A stretch of 64,000 nt of DNA from Xiphydria camelus (GCA_963678675.1 OY783196.1:23662827-23726826), one strand, 5' to 3'. Positions 44,913 through 57,611 are shown, numbered from the stretch's first letter. Notes: generated by a model from the sequence alone, not told the origin. Translations and numbers: made by a program.

Positions 44913-45137
44913 CACTAAAAAAAAATTTACTTCATTCAACCATCAATGGGGTTGAATACGGCGAATCTCACGGTGTAATTATTTCAAGTAGATATTCACT
45001 TATTTAAACTTCAAATTATTTGCTTCAACTCTATTTATTTTTCCTTACACCCTTATGGCATTGAACCAATCGCACCGCCAGGTTCATCGTATTCAACTCT
45101 ACCGAAGGTTGAACGAAGCAAATTTTTTTTTTCAGTG
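44913..45137. mobile_element. 225-bp MITE, CACTAAAAAA...TTTTTCAGTG ends
   Basis: Starts CACTAAAAAAAAATTTACTT after TA and ends TTTTTTTTTTCAGTG. Inner pairing joins TTCATTCAACCATC with GGTTGAACGAAGC and GGTTGAATACG with CGTATTCAAC. It lies 63 bp from another member of the same terminal-motif clan. Confidence 0.7.
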
Positions 45138-46819
45138 CATATATCGGAGATGAAGATTTTTCGAACGTGGAAATCCTAATTTTCCACGCAACACTCGACT
45201 CGTTTCCGCCTTTCTCTTCGCATTCGCGATACGTTATTACACGCCGAGCGAGCCTCCTCCACAGAGCGGGGAGAGCTTCCTCGGGAGATCAGAAAAGGTT
45301 CTCCCCACCGTGATGATATGGCGTGGGTGACATCTCGATTAAAATGATCCACCCACCTTTATATCGCGGGGGTTGGGCGCGCGAGCTGTCAACTTTCCGT
45401 CCGAGAGACTACTCGCCCTTGCGGTGACCCTAACACATTTCGGAAATTACATAAAAATAAAATCTCGGCTCCCCCGGGTGCGGAAAGAATGGCTTCGGGT
45501 ATTCCGCCGACCGAGTTCGGGATATATGAAGTATTTATTGCCTATACATTTTATGCCCCGGGGACTGACGGGATCTCCATAACGAAATCGATCTCCGCTT
45601 TATCTGCGAGTTTTCACACCTGCCATCAAAAATAACCTTTACGTATAATATTCCTCGATTTATCGGTGCTAAAGCCCCGTGAATTACTATTAGGCGCGTA
45701 CTTGGACCGTCGAAATTGCTATGCCGATATATAAACTTCGAACGGAGTTAAATAACGCGTCGGTTCGGCGAACCGTGAATTTACCACCGTTCCCGTAATT
45801 CCGGTAGAGATATTCGATTGAAATACCTACCGCAGAATTCGAATTCCAAGAACGGCCCGGATCGACTGTCGGCCAAAGACGAATAGAGAGGAGATAAAAT
45901 ACGCTCCCGTTTTCCCTCCTCTCTTACTTTCTCCTTTTCTCCGTCACTCTTATAAAGACCTTATCGGTCTATTTTTTCCTCTCTTCTCCCCCGCTAGATG
46001 TAGACGAATCTCGCGGTTCGATCGGGAGAATTAGCGAGTCGCGTTGCGTCAATAATCAATCGTCTCGTGGAGTACCATTAATCTTTGAAGTCTCTCGCTC
46101 GGGGCGCTTATCCTTTCTCGCTTCTCCCGCTTCGGAGTCGGGAGTCAAAGCGACGTTAACGTTGGGGCAAACGCCGTGTCGTAGCTCGCGTGTATAATGG
46201 ATCGATGACGCGGCGACCCTGAATAGTGTACTTTAATATTCTCGGCGGAAGGAACGGGAGAGCGATACATACCGGGAATAGGTTATTATAAAACCTCATA
46301 TCTCGCTCTCGTGATTCGTTATGGCGCGGCGTTTAACGCACCGGTGTCCACGCAACGACTCCGCAGAAATTGCCTTCCTTTGTGACGCTCGCCGAATACG
46401 AGCGCTCGCGTTTCGGGTGATATCGAATGACTCGTTAGGGAAGTTGAAGGTGGTTGCCGACGCGCCCTACAATCGCAAAACTCTGGCAATTTAATGGGCT
46501 ATTATCGGGACTATGCAATTATTATAAGAGCGGCATTATTGGCTCGTCAGAGTGCCGGGTTTCTGTATTTGATGGGTAATTTCGACGGATTTTTAAAATC
46601 ACTTTAATCGGGAGGGTAATTTCGACGGGGTGATGATTTCGTTTCCGGCTGTGCGTAAAATAAACACATGTGATATTTGTGGGATTGCGCGACACACGCC
46701 CTTATTTACACGTACCTATGTTTGATTCGTACGTGATTATTTAATTACTTTAATTGAGCAGTTTCCAGCATTATTTCGGTGATACGATATTTTGGTACAA
46801 ATACAGGAAATATGTAGAA
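45138..46819. other. Intergenic, no gene seen
   Basis: Mixed CpG-containing sequence without long frames or defined repeats. Confidence 0.45.
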
Positions 46820-46827
46820 TATCGATA

Positions 46828-46974
46828 CCTTACTTTTTGAAAACCTCGTAAGTGCAATTTTTGACAAAAATGCCATTTATAGCTTACTGTGTGTTCAGAT
46901 TTTAAACCTTAACGCAGTAAGCTATAAATGGCATTTCTGTCAAAAATTGCACTTACGAGGTTTTCAAAGTAAGG
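46828..46974. mobile_element. 147-bp palindromic MITE at a palindromic 8-bp target
   Basis: The left arm CCTTACTTTTTGAAAACCTC to TAGCTTACTG is mirrored by CAGTAAGCTATAAATGGC to GAGGTTTTCAAAGTAAGG. The loop is about 20 bp. TATCGATA flanks both sides (46820-46827, 46975-46982); because that octamer is itself palindromic, the exact border is uncertain. Non-coding. Confidence 0.8.
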
Positions 46975-46982
46975 TATCGATA

Positions 46983-48990
46983 TATGATATTTCCGTTGAA
47001 TAAAAAAAATATTCGTTCGAATTTTCGCTGCTGAAAACTTCTCAGTTTCCGAATAGCCGTCAAATTATTCAGTGCTATTCGGCGAAAAGTGATTTCACTC
47101 GTTTAATCAAGATTAATCACGAGTCGATCGATCGATGGATATCGCTGTTGGTAAAGCGAGGCGCGCGCGCGCGCGAAAAGGATAAAATACCTTTAATTTT
47201 TCACGCGGCAGAAAGGGTTTCCAATCGAGGCATTCAATGCTCATTTAGCCCTTTAAGCCAGAGCTCGTCCGTCTCTTTCGATCGAACCTGTAGGAGATCG
47301 GTATTCGAGTCTAAAAACTGGGCGGAGGGAAATTCAGCGAAATGGGTTTCCCTTTTAGACGCGGCCGAGAGCGATCCAGCACCTTAAGGCGCTCGAACGT
47401 TTCTTTCCTCCAAGCGGTAGCGCGGGTACCGGTTTGACCAGGCTACGCGAGAGCGTTACTTCCTACTTAATTGACCCCGGGATTTCATTCACCGTCTCTC
47501 GCCGAAATTACCGCGTGAAAGAAATTGTAGAGCCTTCGCCGCGATTTAGCTTCGCTGAATTTACCGTGCGTTCGAAAGACGGCGCGTGGCGCGAGCGAAC
47601 GACCTGAAATAAGGTCGTGTCGGGTTAATAACGAGTATACGCTTTCGTGGAATTATATCGCGCGGCTGAAATTCTCGTGAAACGGATTAATATTATACTT
47701 TCGCGATGTACCTACGCTTTGATAACCCTTCGTTTGGCGAACTTGGCCAAAATGGGAGGGAACGAGTGAAAGAGAAACAAAAAGTTAGTGTACTGCGAAT
47801 CTCAATAAAAATGAAACTATAATGGTATATTTTTCTATCATAATCATTCTGATATGGTATATAATCGTTATTCCGTATAAAAAAGATTGGTTCTTACAAT
47901 TAGTTCTTATTACATTTATAGTATCGGTTAGTGTTTTCGAGAGACATGATCGATTTTACTGTATTTCATTAACATCTTCTCTTATCAGAAATGGTCATGT
48001 ATATACGAAGGTATGTAAGGAAAAGTTTGAAGCAGATTTTTCTATAAAAAATTTGGGGATCGATTACAGCGCGTTACGCGTAAAAATATCCTTCCTCTCG
48101 TATAGGTACTTTAAAACAGTGTGTCTGCGCAGTTGGACATTTTCGGTGGAAATTGGTCCACCCATTTTTGTATATTAAATTCAACCGATTCTTCGTCTTG
48201 GTCCAACATTTTTTCTGTTAAAAGTAAGGCGAAGGATGTTATAATTAACATAAAGAATGGTTAAATTAACACAAGGAATCAATTATTTTAACACAGGAAT
48301 GGACAGACCGATTCCAACACAAAATTTCCTACTATCTGTATAAAATTTTTAATCCATAGCGCAGATGTTCGCTTGCGATAAATTTTAAATTGATAGCAGA
48401 AGACCACACGAGAGTCCATTTTATACGCATCCTCCGACACTTTGTCACTGGTAAATCTTGCGTAACGAGCCTGTTACGTGCAAGCAACTCCATCGCGGCT
48501 CGCGACAGAGCCGGTGGAAAATTGAGCACCTGCTTCTAGAAAAGTTCAGAATACGCCTGACAGTTTATCGATATCGCAATAAAGTCGGGAGGAACGCATT
48601 TTCCCCGCTGTATCGGGATATGAAAGCACGTTACATAGGGATTTCTCTCGTAGAGTCGGTGGCGGGCAGATAACGGGTGGTGCGAGAGAACGAGCGCGCT
48701 CATATTCTCTCTTCCTCTCTGCACCTCTATAGTCGGGGATTATTTTTCTCCCTCAATGCACGGGAAAAAAATGATAGACGTCGAAGCGCTGTGTAAGCTT
48801 GGATCGGGGATCGAATTAGCGAAGCTCCTCTTTGCGCAGGGTAAGCAAACAGTTGCGATATTCCAGATTGTATGGAGTGTTCCAGTATTTGCTGCAAGAA
48901 TTACCGTAAAGTTAACGTATCGGCCTAGTAGCGAATTTGCTCCGGTGTACATATAGAGATTGCGTATATGTATCTCTTTTTGCGACAGTT
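46983..48990. other. Intergenic; short GC microsatellite
   Basis: (GC)n at about 47160-47176. The open frame at 47822-48178 is AT-rich and hydrophobic at its start but carries no recognised motif, and I do not call it. Confidence 0.4.
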
Positions 48991-49231
48991 ATTCTACATG
49001 TACCATATGAAGCTAAACTTACTTGTCGGGAAAGAAACTTCAACCACTATTATCTTATAATTTATGAATTTTTGGCCTTCATCGATATAATACCTTTATT
49101 GTAGATAAAAATGTAATTTTTAAAAACGTATTATACAAATATCACACAGCCTAAAGTTCATAGATAATGAGATAATAGCGATTGCTGTTTCTTTCCTGGT
49201 GAGTAAGTTTAGCTTTACGTGCTACATAATG
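48991..49231. mobile_element. Imperfect palindromic MITE, AAGCTAAACTTACT arms
   Basis: AAGCTAAACTTACTTGTCGG at the left is mirrored by the right side (AAAGCTAAACTTACTCACCA as reverse complement), continuing through GGAAAGAAAC and CTATTATCT. About 240 bp, AT-rich centre, no clear duplication. Confidence 0.6.
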
Positions 49232-51543
49232 GAATGAGAAAAAGAAACTTTACCCTTTCGCGCGTAGCTCCTTGTTACGGGCCGGCGCATTTTCGAAACA
49301 AATGACGTAGCAGAATGTGCCGAAGAGCACCGAAGAGTAAAATATAGAGGAAAAAGAGAAACACAGACGGATAAATAATGCAACCTTGAACTCAACTTCC
49401 CCGAGGGCATAGCGAAGCGAAGACATCAAAGAGGAAATGAGTCACAACGTGATATTAAATTTGAAATAAATCTGAAATGAAAATGTATCGAGAGATATTC
49501 GAACGAAGAAGGGAGGTACATTATTAGGGGATGAAGACGGGGGAAGAAAAGAAATGATCGTCTGTATGCGGATACAAAACAATTAGAGCTTTCGCCAGAA
49601 TCGCGCAAGCGTAGTAAAGCAAACGGAGGAAGCGCTTTTCCACGGGGAAAAAAGATTAGAGAAGATGGAAGAAAAGTGTGCGAGGGGAGAAACATTCTCA
49701 TGCGCTCCTCCATAATGCATCAAACTATCCATTTATCTAGATATCTATCTACAGCTGGAAGGGCGGCAGTGACAAAAAGTGGAAGAATATATTCCCATAT
49801 CTTTCTTTCCTAAACAGGAAGTGGATAGGTATGTATGTGTTTCTGAGGTGCAAGAGAGACAAGTGGAGAAGAAGAAAGAGAGACTTTATGTCCCGGGAGG
49901 AATTCTTTCGGGAGTAACGGGTAGAAGAAAAGCGGGAGAGTTAGTATTCCTATATCCCTTTCCGTGATATGTTCAACTCTATCTACTTATCTATCTCTGA
50001 AAGGTATCCAAAGAATGATAGAGGGAAAGAGAAGATGGGATTAGCAATGACGACGAAGTGGGGAAGGGGATGATGGGTTTTCCTCACTCTTTGTCTCGAG
50101 GCGTGTATGAGAATCGTCCGGAGTATTCAATCCCGTAGATATCAAAAGTATATATACCTACGTGATATAGATAGGTAAAAAAGCTATGCAGTACGTGGGA
50201 TCGATCGAAGTACCTAGCCGCCGAGTGAGTCGCTGTAGCTTCACTCGCGGAGCATTATCTAGATTGTCCACGGGCATTAATTTTGCTTCCGCGTCAAACT
50301 GCATTTTTGCATGATGAATGAATGCATTGGCACTCTACCGGCGGGAGCGAGAGATAAAATTTATCGCGAAACGCGGATGATAAATATGATGCCATCGAAA
50401 AATAGACCTTGCACCGGATACGTGCTCAAACGCGAACTTTGCCGGTGCTTTTCTCTTTGTCGGTTCATCGATCAGTTTCTAAAATGCGCCACCGACGAGA
50501 TTACACGACTCGAATGAACTTCGAATCCATTGTCAACCTGTGAACATGACGATTTAATTTAATCCGCTGGGACTCCATCATTTTTTAAAGTAATTGATAG
50601 GGGCGATTTGACACGATTGTCAGACAATATAGAATATTCTTTTAATAAAATTTCACATAAGCTTAGTTTGGTTAGTGTTAAAATTTTGTTTGAAATTAAA
50701 AATAGCGATGTTAAAATTTAATTAATTCGAAATAGAATAGGTACGTGATAGAAGGATTTCCGGGTCACCGATTCGATTTTGTGGTATAAATTAAAAAGGG
50801 CTCGGTGTGTGCATCAAAAAAATTCAATAATCCAAGCACCGTCGATGGTTTAATTTGGGATTTGAATATTTCTTATCTCATTTCCGTGATCGACAGCAAA
50901 ATTTAATTGTATGTGTATTATTACCTATATTAAAACGCAAAGTTTACGCGTTCTCTTTTTTGCTGATTCATAGATTACTTTCCAAAATGTGCTGCCCGAC
51001 GATTACCTGATTTAAACACGTTTTTGTCCTCTTAACAACTTCGGTCACTCCGTTGTTAATATCCGGAGCAACCCGATTTAACTGATGATTCAAACGTTTG
51101 ATTCTCCATTCTTTTGATTGCCGCAGGATGACGTACCATTCTCGATACTCCTCCCATCACACCAATTGAAAACAGCTTTTTTATAGCTCGAATGTGAACG
51201 AGTCATGCATCGAATCATTCAAAAGCGCATAACATATATCGTTCATCGAGAGTGAATTTCACATCCCGCATAAATCATCGGATTTACAATATTATTTTCA
51301 TTTTTATTGCGTGGTTTTTCATTGCCTACCGTCACTATGCACGTGTCATTTCAATTGGAGACATTTTATGTCGTACAAAAATGCTCAGTAGATTTTCATA
51401 TTTACGGAGAAAAACGTCAGTCAGGTTGTTTAAGTGCATCCTTTGCTAGTGAAAAACTGAATATTACATTTTTATTTATATTTGTACACTTGAATCAAGA
51501 AAATTTCACGTGGAACGTCTAACCATCGGTTCTATTATATTAA
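49232..51543. other. Intergenic; purine-biased tract and a diverged duplicate
   Basis: From about 49420 to 50090 the plus strand is strongly purine-biased. Segments 50431-50520 and 50936-51023 are diverged copies of each other (for example TTCTAAAATGCGCCACCGAC versus TTCCAAAATGTGCTGCCCGA). No gene is recognised. Confidence 0.4.
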
Positions 51544-52052
51544 GTCACATATGGGTCCGTACAGTTCCACGATGGTTACACATGGGTCAAATGGACTCAA
51601 CCGACTTTTAAATAATAACCAAATGAATAATATCCATCCAATTTCGAGCAACAAATTATGAAACATTCCTTGAGCATTGTACAGTATCAAATCACCGTGA
51701 TTATGTAAGAAATTAAACGACATTCACAAAAACAATTATGAATATGTAGATGCGTGAAAAATGAACTGCTTCACTAAAAGTGTCATGACTTCTTTATTTT
51801 TGGAGTTTTCTTAACAAAGTCTACAGACGATTCTCATGAAAGATGATACTTCGAAAAAATGAATAGTTCTATAGTGCGCGTTTCAAAAACGATTTTTTCC
51901 GAGGTCCGAAGAAAGTTCGCATTACGAATTTTAAGAAGAAGCTATTTATTCCAAGATTTGACGAGGGTTTAGTTATTATTGTAAAAAAAAGAAGTACAGT
52001 CAGTTTCAAAATTGAATCCTGGGTCAAGTGGATTCTCGGTGTCCACAGAGAG
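51544..52052. mobile_element. ~509-bp TTAA-flanked element, copy 2
   Basis: TTAA at 51540-51543 and 52053-52056. Matches 19567-20083 throughout (AATATCCATCCAATTT, CTTCACTAAAAGTGTCATGA, CGATTTTTTCCGAGGTCCGA). The right end GTGTCCACAGAGAG corresponds to GGTGACCACAGAGGG in copy 1. Non-coding. Confidence 0.75.
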
Positions 52053-52145
52053 TTAATGGAGATTTAGGCGGAATATAACTATAGGTAAATATTTTATTCG
52101 CAATTCTCGCGAAGGATTAATTAATTTTATTTTATCCTTGTTATA

Positions 52146-52392
52146 CACGGAGAGACATTTTCATTAAAAATTCCCGTGAAATTCACGTAGCCATGGGACA
52201 TGATTTCAACGACCAAGTTTTTACATATGCTCCAGGATAAAATTGACTGTTTTTTCAGAAAAACATGTTACTGAAATAGAGCGAGGGATAAATAATTTTT
52301 ATCGCGGACTACAGTAAATATTTGGTTGTCGACATCATGTCCCATGGTAACGTGATTTTCGCGGTAATTTTTAACGAACATTTTTCTCCGCG
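52146..52392. mobile_element. 247-bp MITE, CACGGAGA ends, ~60-bp TIRs, TA flanks
   Basis: CACGGAGAGACATTTTCATT at the left pairs with the inverted right end (CGCGGAGAAAAATGTTCGTT). The arms share TAAAAATT, CACGTAGCCATGGGACATGA and its mirror. TA at 52144-52145 and 52393-52394. A related copy is at 57612-57858. Confidence 0.8.
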
Positions 52393-52394
52393 TA

Positions 52395-52991
52395 CAAATT
52401 CTTTCACCCCGAACATTACGGGTCTTCGTTCAGATAATTTCGCAAACTATTTCCATCAGCCGCACAAATATCGTCAAATTTCGCCCTTCGCGCTTTATGT
52501 TTGTCATGGAAGTACGGAGGGCAGGTGTTATATCTATGTACCTACGTGAAAGGAGATAGGAAGTCGCCAAGCAACGCGTACGCGGAAGCATCAAGAGCTT
52601 AGCTAAGCTTGATCTTGCGCGGGAATGATTAAATTTATTTGTACCCACCTACGTTTCTGGCTATACACACCGCGACGTGGAAATTGAATACAAACATGTG
52701 TAATACGCTTAGGCTGGTATAAATAGACTCCTCGTTTGTACGAGTAAGTCATGCTCACTCCAAAAGCGAGACCTCGCGAGGGATCGAAACGGATTAATGA
52801 GCTAAGAGGATCTCGGACTTGCCTGAGAATTGCAAATCCCATTGAAAGTTTAATGTAATTACCTCGCACTTGCCTCAATTCCTCATGACCCTTTCGCGCT
52901 AGCAACGAGATCGTCGCGAATCCGTTTTGCCGATATTGGAAAATGGAAAGCTGGATTATAAGGCGGCTTTCGAATCGAAGCGGGAATATTC
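52395..52991. other. Intergenic, no gene seen
   Basis: No coding or repeat feature recognised between two MITEs. Confidence 0.4.
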
Positions 52992-53425
52992 GCGTTAAAA
53001 AAGCACGGCTAAAGTATGGTGGAAGTCTGGGAAAAGTCGAACCATAAAGGTGTGACTGTGGATCGTAGCCCAGATTTCCAACCAGACGATTTTATCAAAT
53101 TGGCTGAAAAGTAAAATTTACTCAACTTTTTTACCTGTATCTTTTGATTCAATTTTGTTGTATGGGTTCTTCGTTATGAAACTATAATGACTTGTTCATT
53201 GCAAGAATGTAGTTCATTAGTAATAATTTGAGAGTTTATTAAAATAATCTACTGAAATAATATCAACTGACAAAAACGGACATTGATTACAGCATAATCT
53301 CGTAGAAAAAACTGAACTCTAATTGAAGAGCGCATTGTTTACCGGCTGACAGTCTGGGTAGCCATACTTTTTTTGTTCAACTTTTCTCAGACTTCTCCCA
53401 TACTTTAGCTAGCCTTTTTTTACGC
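52992..53425. mobile_element. 434-bp MITE, GCGT(T)AAAAAA ends, ~45-bp TIRs
   Basis: GCGTTAAAAAAGCACGGCTA at the left matches the inverted right end GCGTAAAAAAAGGCTAGCTA, continuing through AAAGTATGG, AGAAGTCTG/GGAAGTCTG and GAAAAGT. Interior AT-rich and non-coding. It does not share the CACTGAG terminus. No clear duplication. Confidence 0.7.
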
Positions 53426-54580
53426 AGGTATAATATGTCGGCGGATCGATCTCGCGACGGTAGAGATAAACGAATAGCGATGATAGAGCGCGCGCGCGAT
53501 CTACGAATATTGCGGCCGGGCGAAACCGCGCACACCTACCGCCGATTTAATGGAATCGCGGACGTGCGAGCTGGTATTGGTTCGTCTCTTAATCCGGCTG
53601 ATAATAAAAATAAGCTCCTTTCCCTTCCGAGCGCGCGCGAACAGCGGAGGAGATTGAAATCAGTTTCTGTTTCACGTGCCATCGGATAGACGGTCCGAGA
53701 GAGACGAGATGAAAGGAGGATCCCGGAGCGCTCGCGAGATACGGTTTACTGCGCAATTTCAGGATCGTAAGCGGTCCGCGGCTCTATACGACTTGATCTC
53801 ATTTCGGTCGGTACAAAGAATCCCGCGCGCGAGTGTACGCGAGTTTCCAACCTTGATGGCTTCCGAGTGGCGTTATACGGAGCGGTGAAGTTAAAGGGTT
53901 GTAACGATTTTAGGACTCGCGCCGGGAGTACAATATACTCGGTGGTAGGCAGTGATGGATGGACGGCTCTCGGATTACCGTGCGTTTCACTGCATTCGTT
54001 TTAGGAGACGACTCGATGATTTCGGCGAAGGTTGGAGAGCCGCCGGGGAGGTTAAAAAAATTGAGATAAATGGAGAGCATAAAGAGCGACGTCCGAGAGA
54101 AGAGATTAATCGCATTACGTCGGAGGAATTTTCTTCGTTTGATATTATTCCGGCGGTATTTTTTCGCAAGCAGATGGAGAGGCTCGTTCGTAACCGCCCA
54201 CGTCTTCGATATCGCGAGTTTACGATATGTTCGTGCGGTAGCTTCGGAACGAGTAGGAATATCGTTTTTTTTCCCGATTTTACGAGACGTCGTACGCGTC
54301 GATTGTTGAACGATGCGCGTGGTGACGCAGATGTACATATGAGAGGGTAACTGGCAATTTTTTCCAGCAGAGAACGGTTGCACGAGCTTTTGCGGATGGC
54401 TGAGGCATTTTTTGTACAAGTGAATCCTTGCAGTAATTAACATTTTCTAAACGATTATTTTTATAAACGAATTTGAAGTATACGCAGATACAGTAGAGTC
54501 TCGGATCATTGATGCTTTTTTTTTTACGTAAATTGAATCTTGCGCTATTTTCACATGTGTAGGTACCTCTGCTTATTTCC
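53426..54580. other. Intergenic, no gene supported
   Basis: Overlapping frames on both strands at 53910-54443 are mutual shadows. No domain was recognised. Confidence 0.4.
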
Positions 54581-55078
54581 CACAAGAAAAAACTAATACA
54601 GTAAATTTTACTGTGCTTAAAATACAAGAGATAGACATAAGGGTTTTCTTATATTTTTTCAGTGCGGTAATTTTTCTTCTGAAAATATTATATCGTGATA
54701 GTTTATATTACAATTCTCTCTAGCTTCTAGGTAAATATTTTTCTTCAACAAACTATACTGAAAAAAAATAGTACCAATTCTGCAGCAGACCAAACTATAT
54801 CTAAGAACATCTCGCTATTACATCATTAGGAAGCATTTCCATATGAGTAATACGTATCGCTACAGTAGCGATACCGTGCTCCTGTTCCTGGAGTTTTCCA
54901 GCTGTCGCAGCCTGATCAAGCCGCTGTAGTCACTTGAGTCTACATTACCACTCCAGCAGCCAGGAGACTGGTAATCAAAACCACTCTGATTTTTCAGTAT
55001 AGGAATATCTGTGAAAACCCTTATATGCATATCTCTTATTCTGAAAACAGTAAAGTTTACTGTATCAGTCTTTCCGTG
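54581..55078. mobile_element. MITE with AATACAGTAAA arms, split by a nested element
   Basis: The left end CACAAGAAAAAACTAATACA pairs with the inverted right end (CACGGAAAGACTGATACAGT), and both carry TAAA(C/A)TTTACTGT, AGAGATA and TAAGGGTTTTC. Inner blocks ATCGTGATAGTTTATATTAC are shared with 32997-33219. Interrupted at 54758-54997. Confidence 0.7.
54758..54997. mobile_element. 240-bp MITE nested in 54581-55078, TA flanks
   Basis: Begins CTGAAAAAAAATAGTACC and ends TGATTTTTCAG with TA on each side. The interior contains the hairpin GTATCGCTACAGTAGCGATAC-like core at 54856-54876. Removal restores continuity with the related copy at 33190-33215. Confidence 0.65.
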
Positions 55079-55980
55079 CACTAATTAACAGCATCCATTA
55101 TATACTCACCGGTAATCCAATCCAATCAAAAGGATATCTCAATTCTAAATTTGTTCACGTGAGAAAGAGAAGAAATAAGTATGCGCGGGATCCGATCCGA
55201 TTCAAGTATACGTAGGTACCGTGAAGCACACGTCTCTATTTAATTATAATGGCACGACGCGAGAAGCACGCACGTGTCCGACCGCCGCAATCGCTAATGT
55301 TCGGGGCGTGCATACTGCATTGGTGCTCGTTATAAATTGCTGTAAAAGGCGTGCCTTTTGTTCGGTGGGAGATCGGTTTCGTCGTGCCGCGTGCGTGGTC
55401 ACCGCTCCGTGCCCGTGCCGACCTTAGCAGTTGGTTCGCGGGGAATGAATTTATCGCGTGCCGTACCATCGCGCCCTTAGACAAATGGTCGCCACCTCAA
55501 TTTATAGTCTTCCGATCGAAAGAGGCCGCATAAATTGCGTCAGTGTAAAGTTTGCTAGAGCTCACGGAAAAGCGCCCGTCGCGGTCGGATAGCGGTAGTG
55601 GTACACAGCAGTGGTGGTTTATATTCAGGGTTGGCGGTGTATAGATAGGTGGAGGGGTTCGTCAGGATGCTCCTCTCCGAGAGGTGCCGCTATTATTTTC
55701 CCGAGAGCTGAGCCCGCGCGCGCGCGCTAGAGTTCTCCGTCGGGCCGTTTGGCTGACTATACCGGCGCTTTTACTACTCGGGTCGCGGTGCTACTCCGCT
55801 GATTGATGAAACTCGGATGAGTGGACGCTTCGGCGCGACGCTCCTTCGCCTTTTCGCCGAGTGCAAATCGTCCGTTCTGTTACGGAATTAGGTACTCGCT
55901 TTCCTTCGTTTCCTTTCTTACGCCGTATATGCGTATATATGTATATGTACCGTATGCTCTGTGTTGAAACGAACGAAGTG
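55079..55980. other. CpG-rich intergenic, no gene supported
   Basis: Contains a (CG)n run near 55713-55727. No motif-bearing frame or defined promoter element. Confidence 0.4.
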
Positions 55981-56394
55981 CACTGAGAGAAAAATCTGGT
56001 TAAAAGAACCACAATTTAACTAGAAATCATGGTCGATTTTGGCGCCAATCGTGATTCCATAATTCCTATAAACAGTGAAGTTCTGCTTATGGTAACAAAG
56101 GATTACGATTGCTGCAACCAGAGCAGTTTGCGGTATAGTCGATAGATGTCCCCAATCTCTTTTTATGTTGTTGACATTACCATGTAATAATATTATTGAT
56201 CTACTTTTCCGGTTAATTCAACCGCATGGGGTATGCCTATCATAAGCTACAATTTTATTGTTACTATAGCCACGTAACAAAAGTTATTTCAACTGCATTC
56301 ATGATCTGTTTGATCCTAAATATGGTACTATAGCAGCCAGCAAAATTCAACCTTACGATTATGGTTGATTTTACTACCCACTTTTCTCTCAGTA
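55981..56394 (+). mobile_element. 414-bp MITE, CACTGAGAGAAAAA ends, intact family member
   Basis: Starts CACTGAGAGAAAAATCTGGT and ends CACTTTTCTCTCAGTA followed by TA. It is the uninterrupted relative of 23996-24778 and 2181-2518 and includes the GTCGATTTTGGCGCCAA block seen inverted in the 2181 copy. Non-coding. Confidence 0.8.
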
Positions 56395-57163
56395 TACGCA
56401 TCTATCTACTCGTACTTATATATTTTTGAATATCGACGATTATCTGCGCTGTAGGAGGATTGAGTTTGAAAATCGAGACGACACGTGACACAATTTTCTT
56501 CATGTACAGAGCCTCCTCGATTTTTATACCGGATGCTGTCACGCGCGAGAGTCCTACGCGAGTTTCCCGCGCGAACCTTACAACCGACGATTCTTTCGTT
56601 AACGACCGTGTCTTTCCCCTTTCGTCCTATCTGCAGCGAAATCCAGAAAATATACTGGACTTTCCCCTCTCGCTTATCTGGGGCCGGCTCTATAGAATCG
56701 TTCTCGATTCGCTCCCAAGTTCGCAGTTTCCAACTTCCGAAAGCGAGCGCGGGAAACGAGGGACCGGCAGCTGTTGTAGGTGTGGTGTGTCCATAGATAT
56801 AGGGTTGCAGGTCAGCGGCAATATGCCGGCCATGTGTCTTGTTTAGCGTTGATAATGGACGACCCCTAATCAATTGATACATTGCTTTAGGGGGTCCAAC
56901 TGAAGCAATTTATATTTTCTGCAAAGTTTGGGAATCCTCGGAAAGATCGCTCGCCTCTCCGATCTACTTCAGATCGGGCAATTTAAGTTTCTTCTCAAAG
57001 GGTGCACTCTGCAGACGCCGTGCCTATATACATACCTATATGCGTATCTGGATTGTTGGGTCTGGTTGTATATGTATATGTTCGTACATGATCGCATGTG
57101 TTACCCTGTGAAAGTATGTACAAGAAATTATATTTATACTTCTCGATGCACCCCGAAATTTTA
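56395..57163. other. Intergenic, no gene supported
   Basis: Overlapping frames on both strands at 56406-56882 have no recognised motif. Confidence 0.4.
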
Positions 57164-57197
57164 CACCCAGAAAAAAGTTTAACTGAATATGAATCTA

Positions 57198-57606
57198 CAC
57201 TGAAAGAAATTTGATAGGTTGCACGGCAATGCTAGTCAATTGATTGATATAAGAACAAGTTCTAGTTACCTTAATAATACGTATTTCTATTTCAGCTATA
57301 CGTATAATTATTTCAGAAATACATACCTATTGCTCTTGTTACTATTTCGTACACTGTACAGAATTCTACGCGATGTGGACGTATATAGACCACTTTTGGT
57401 GTTAGATAACAATGGCATAAGATTGAATGACATCAGATGTGGTACATATAGGTCCACACCGATGAGATGGTATTAAAAATTAAAACCACTTTTTTATTGT
57501 GTATTGCTATATTACCTATACTGTCTAGTCAACCCCATTTAGACTTAAAGTATAGCTATCATAACTATACTCATTGTTGTGTGCAACCTATACATTTCTC
57601 TCAGAG
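57198..57606. mobile_element. 409-bp nested MITE, CACTGAAAGAAA ends, TA flanks
   Basis: The left end CACTGAAAGAAATTTGATAG plus GTTGCACGGCAATG is mirrored by CATTGTTGTGTGCAACCTAT and TTTCTCTCAGAG. TA at 57196-57197 and 57607-57608. A fragment is present at 38779-38853. Confidence 0.75.
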
Positions 57607-57611
57607 TAGCA

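Noticed and set aside
47822..48178. 118-codon frame with a hydrophobic start
   Set aside because: AT-rich, single candidate membrane segment only from T-rich codons, no family resemblance or splice context.
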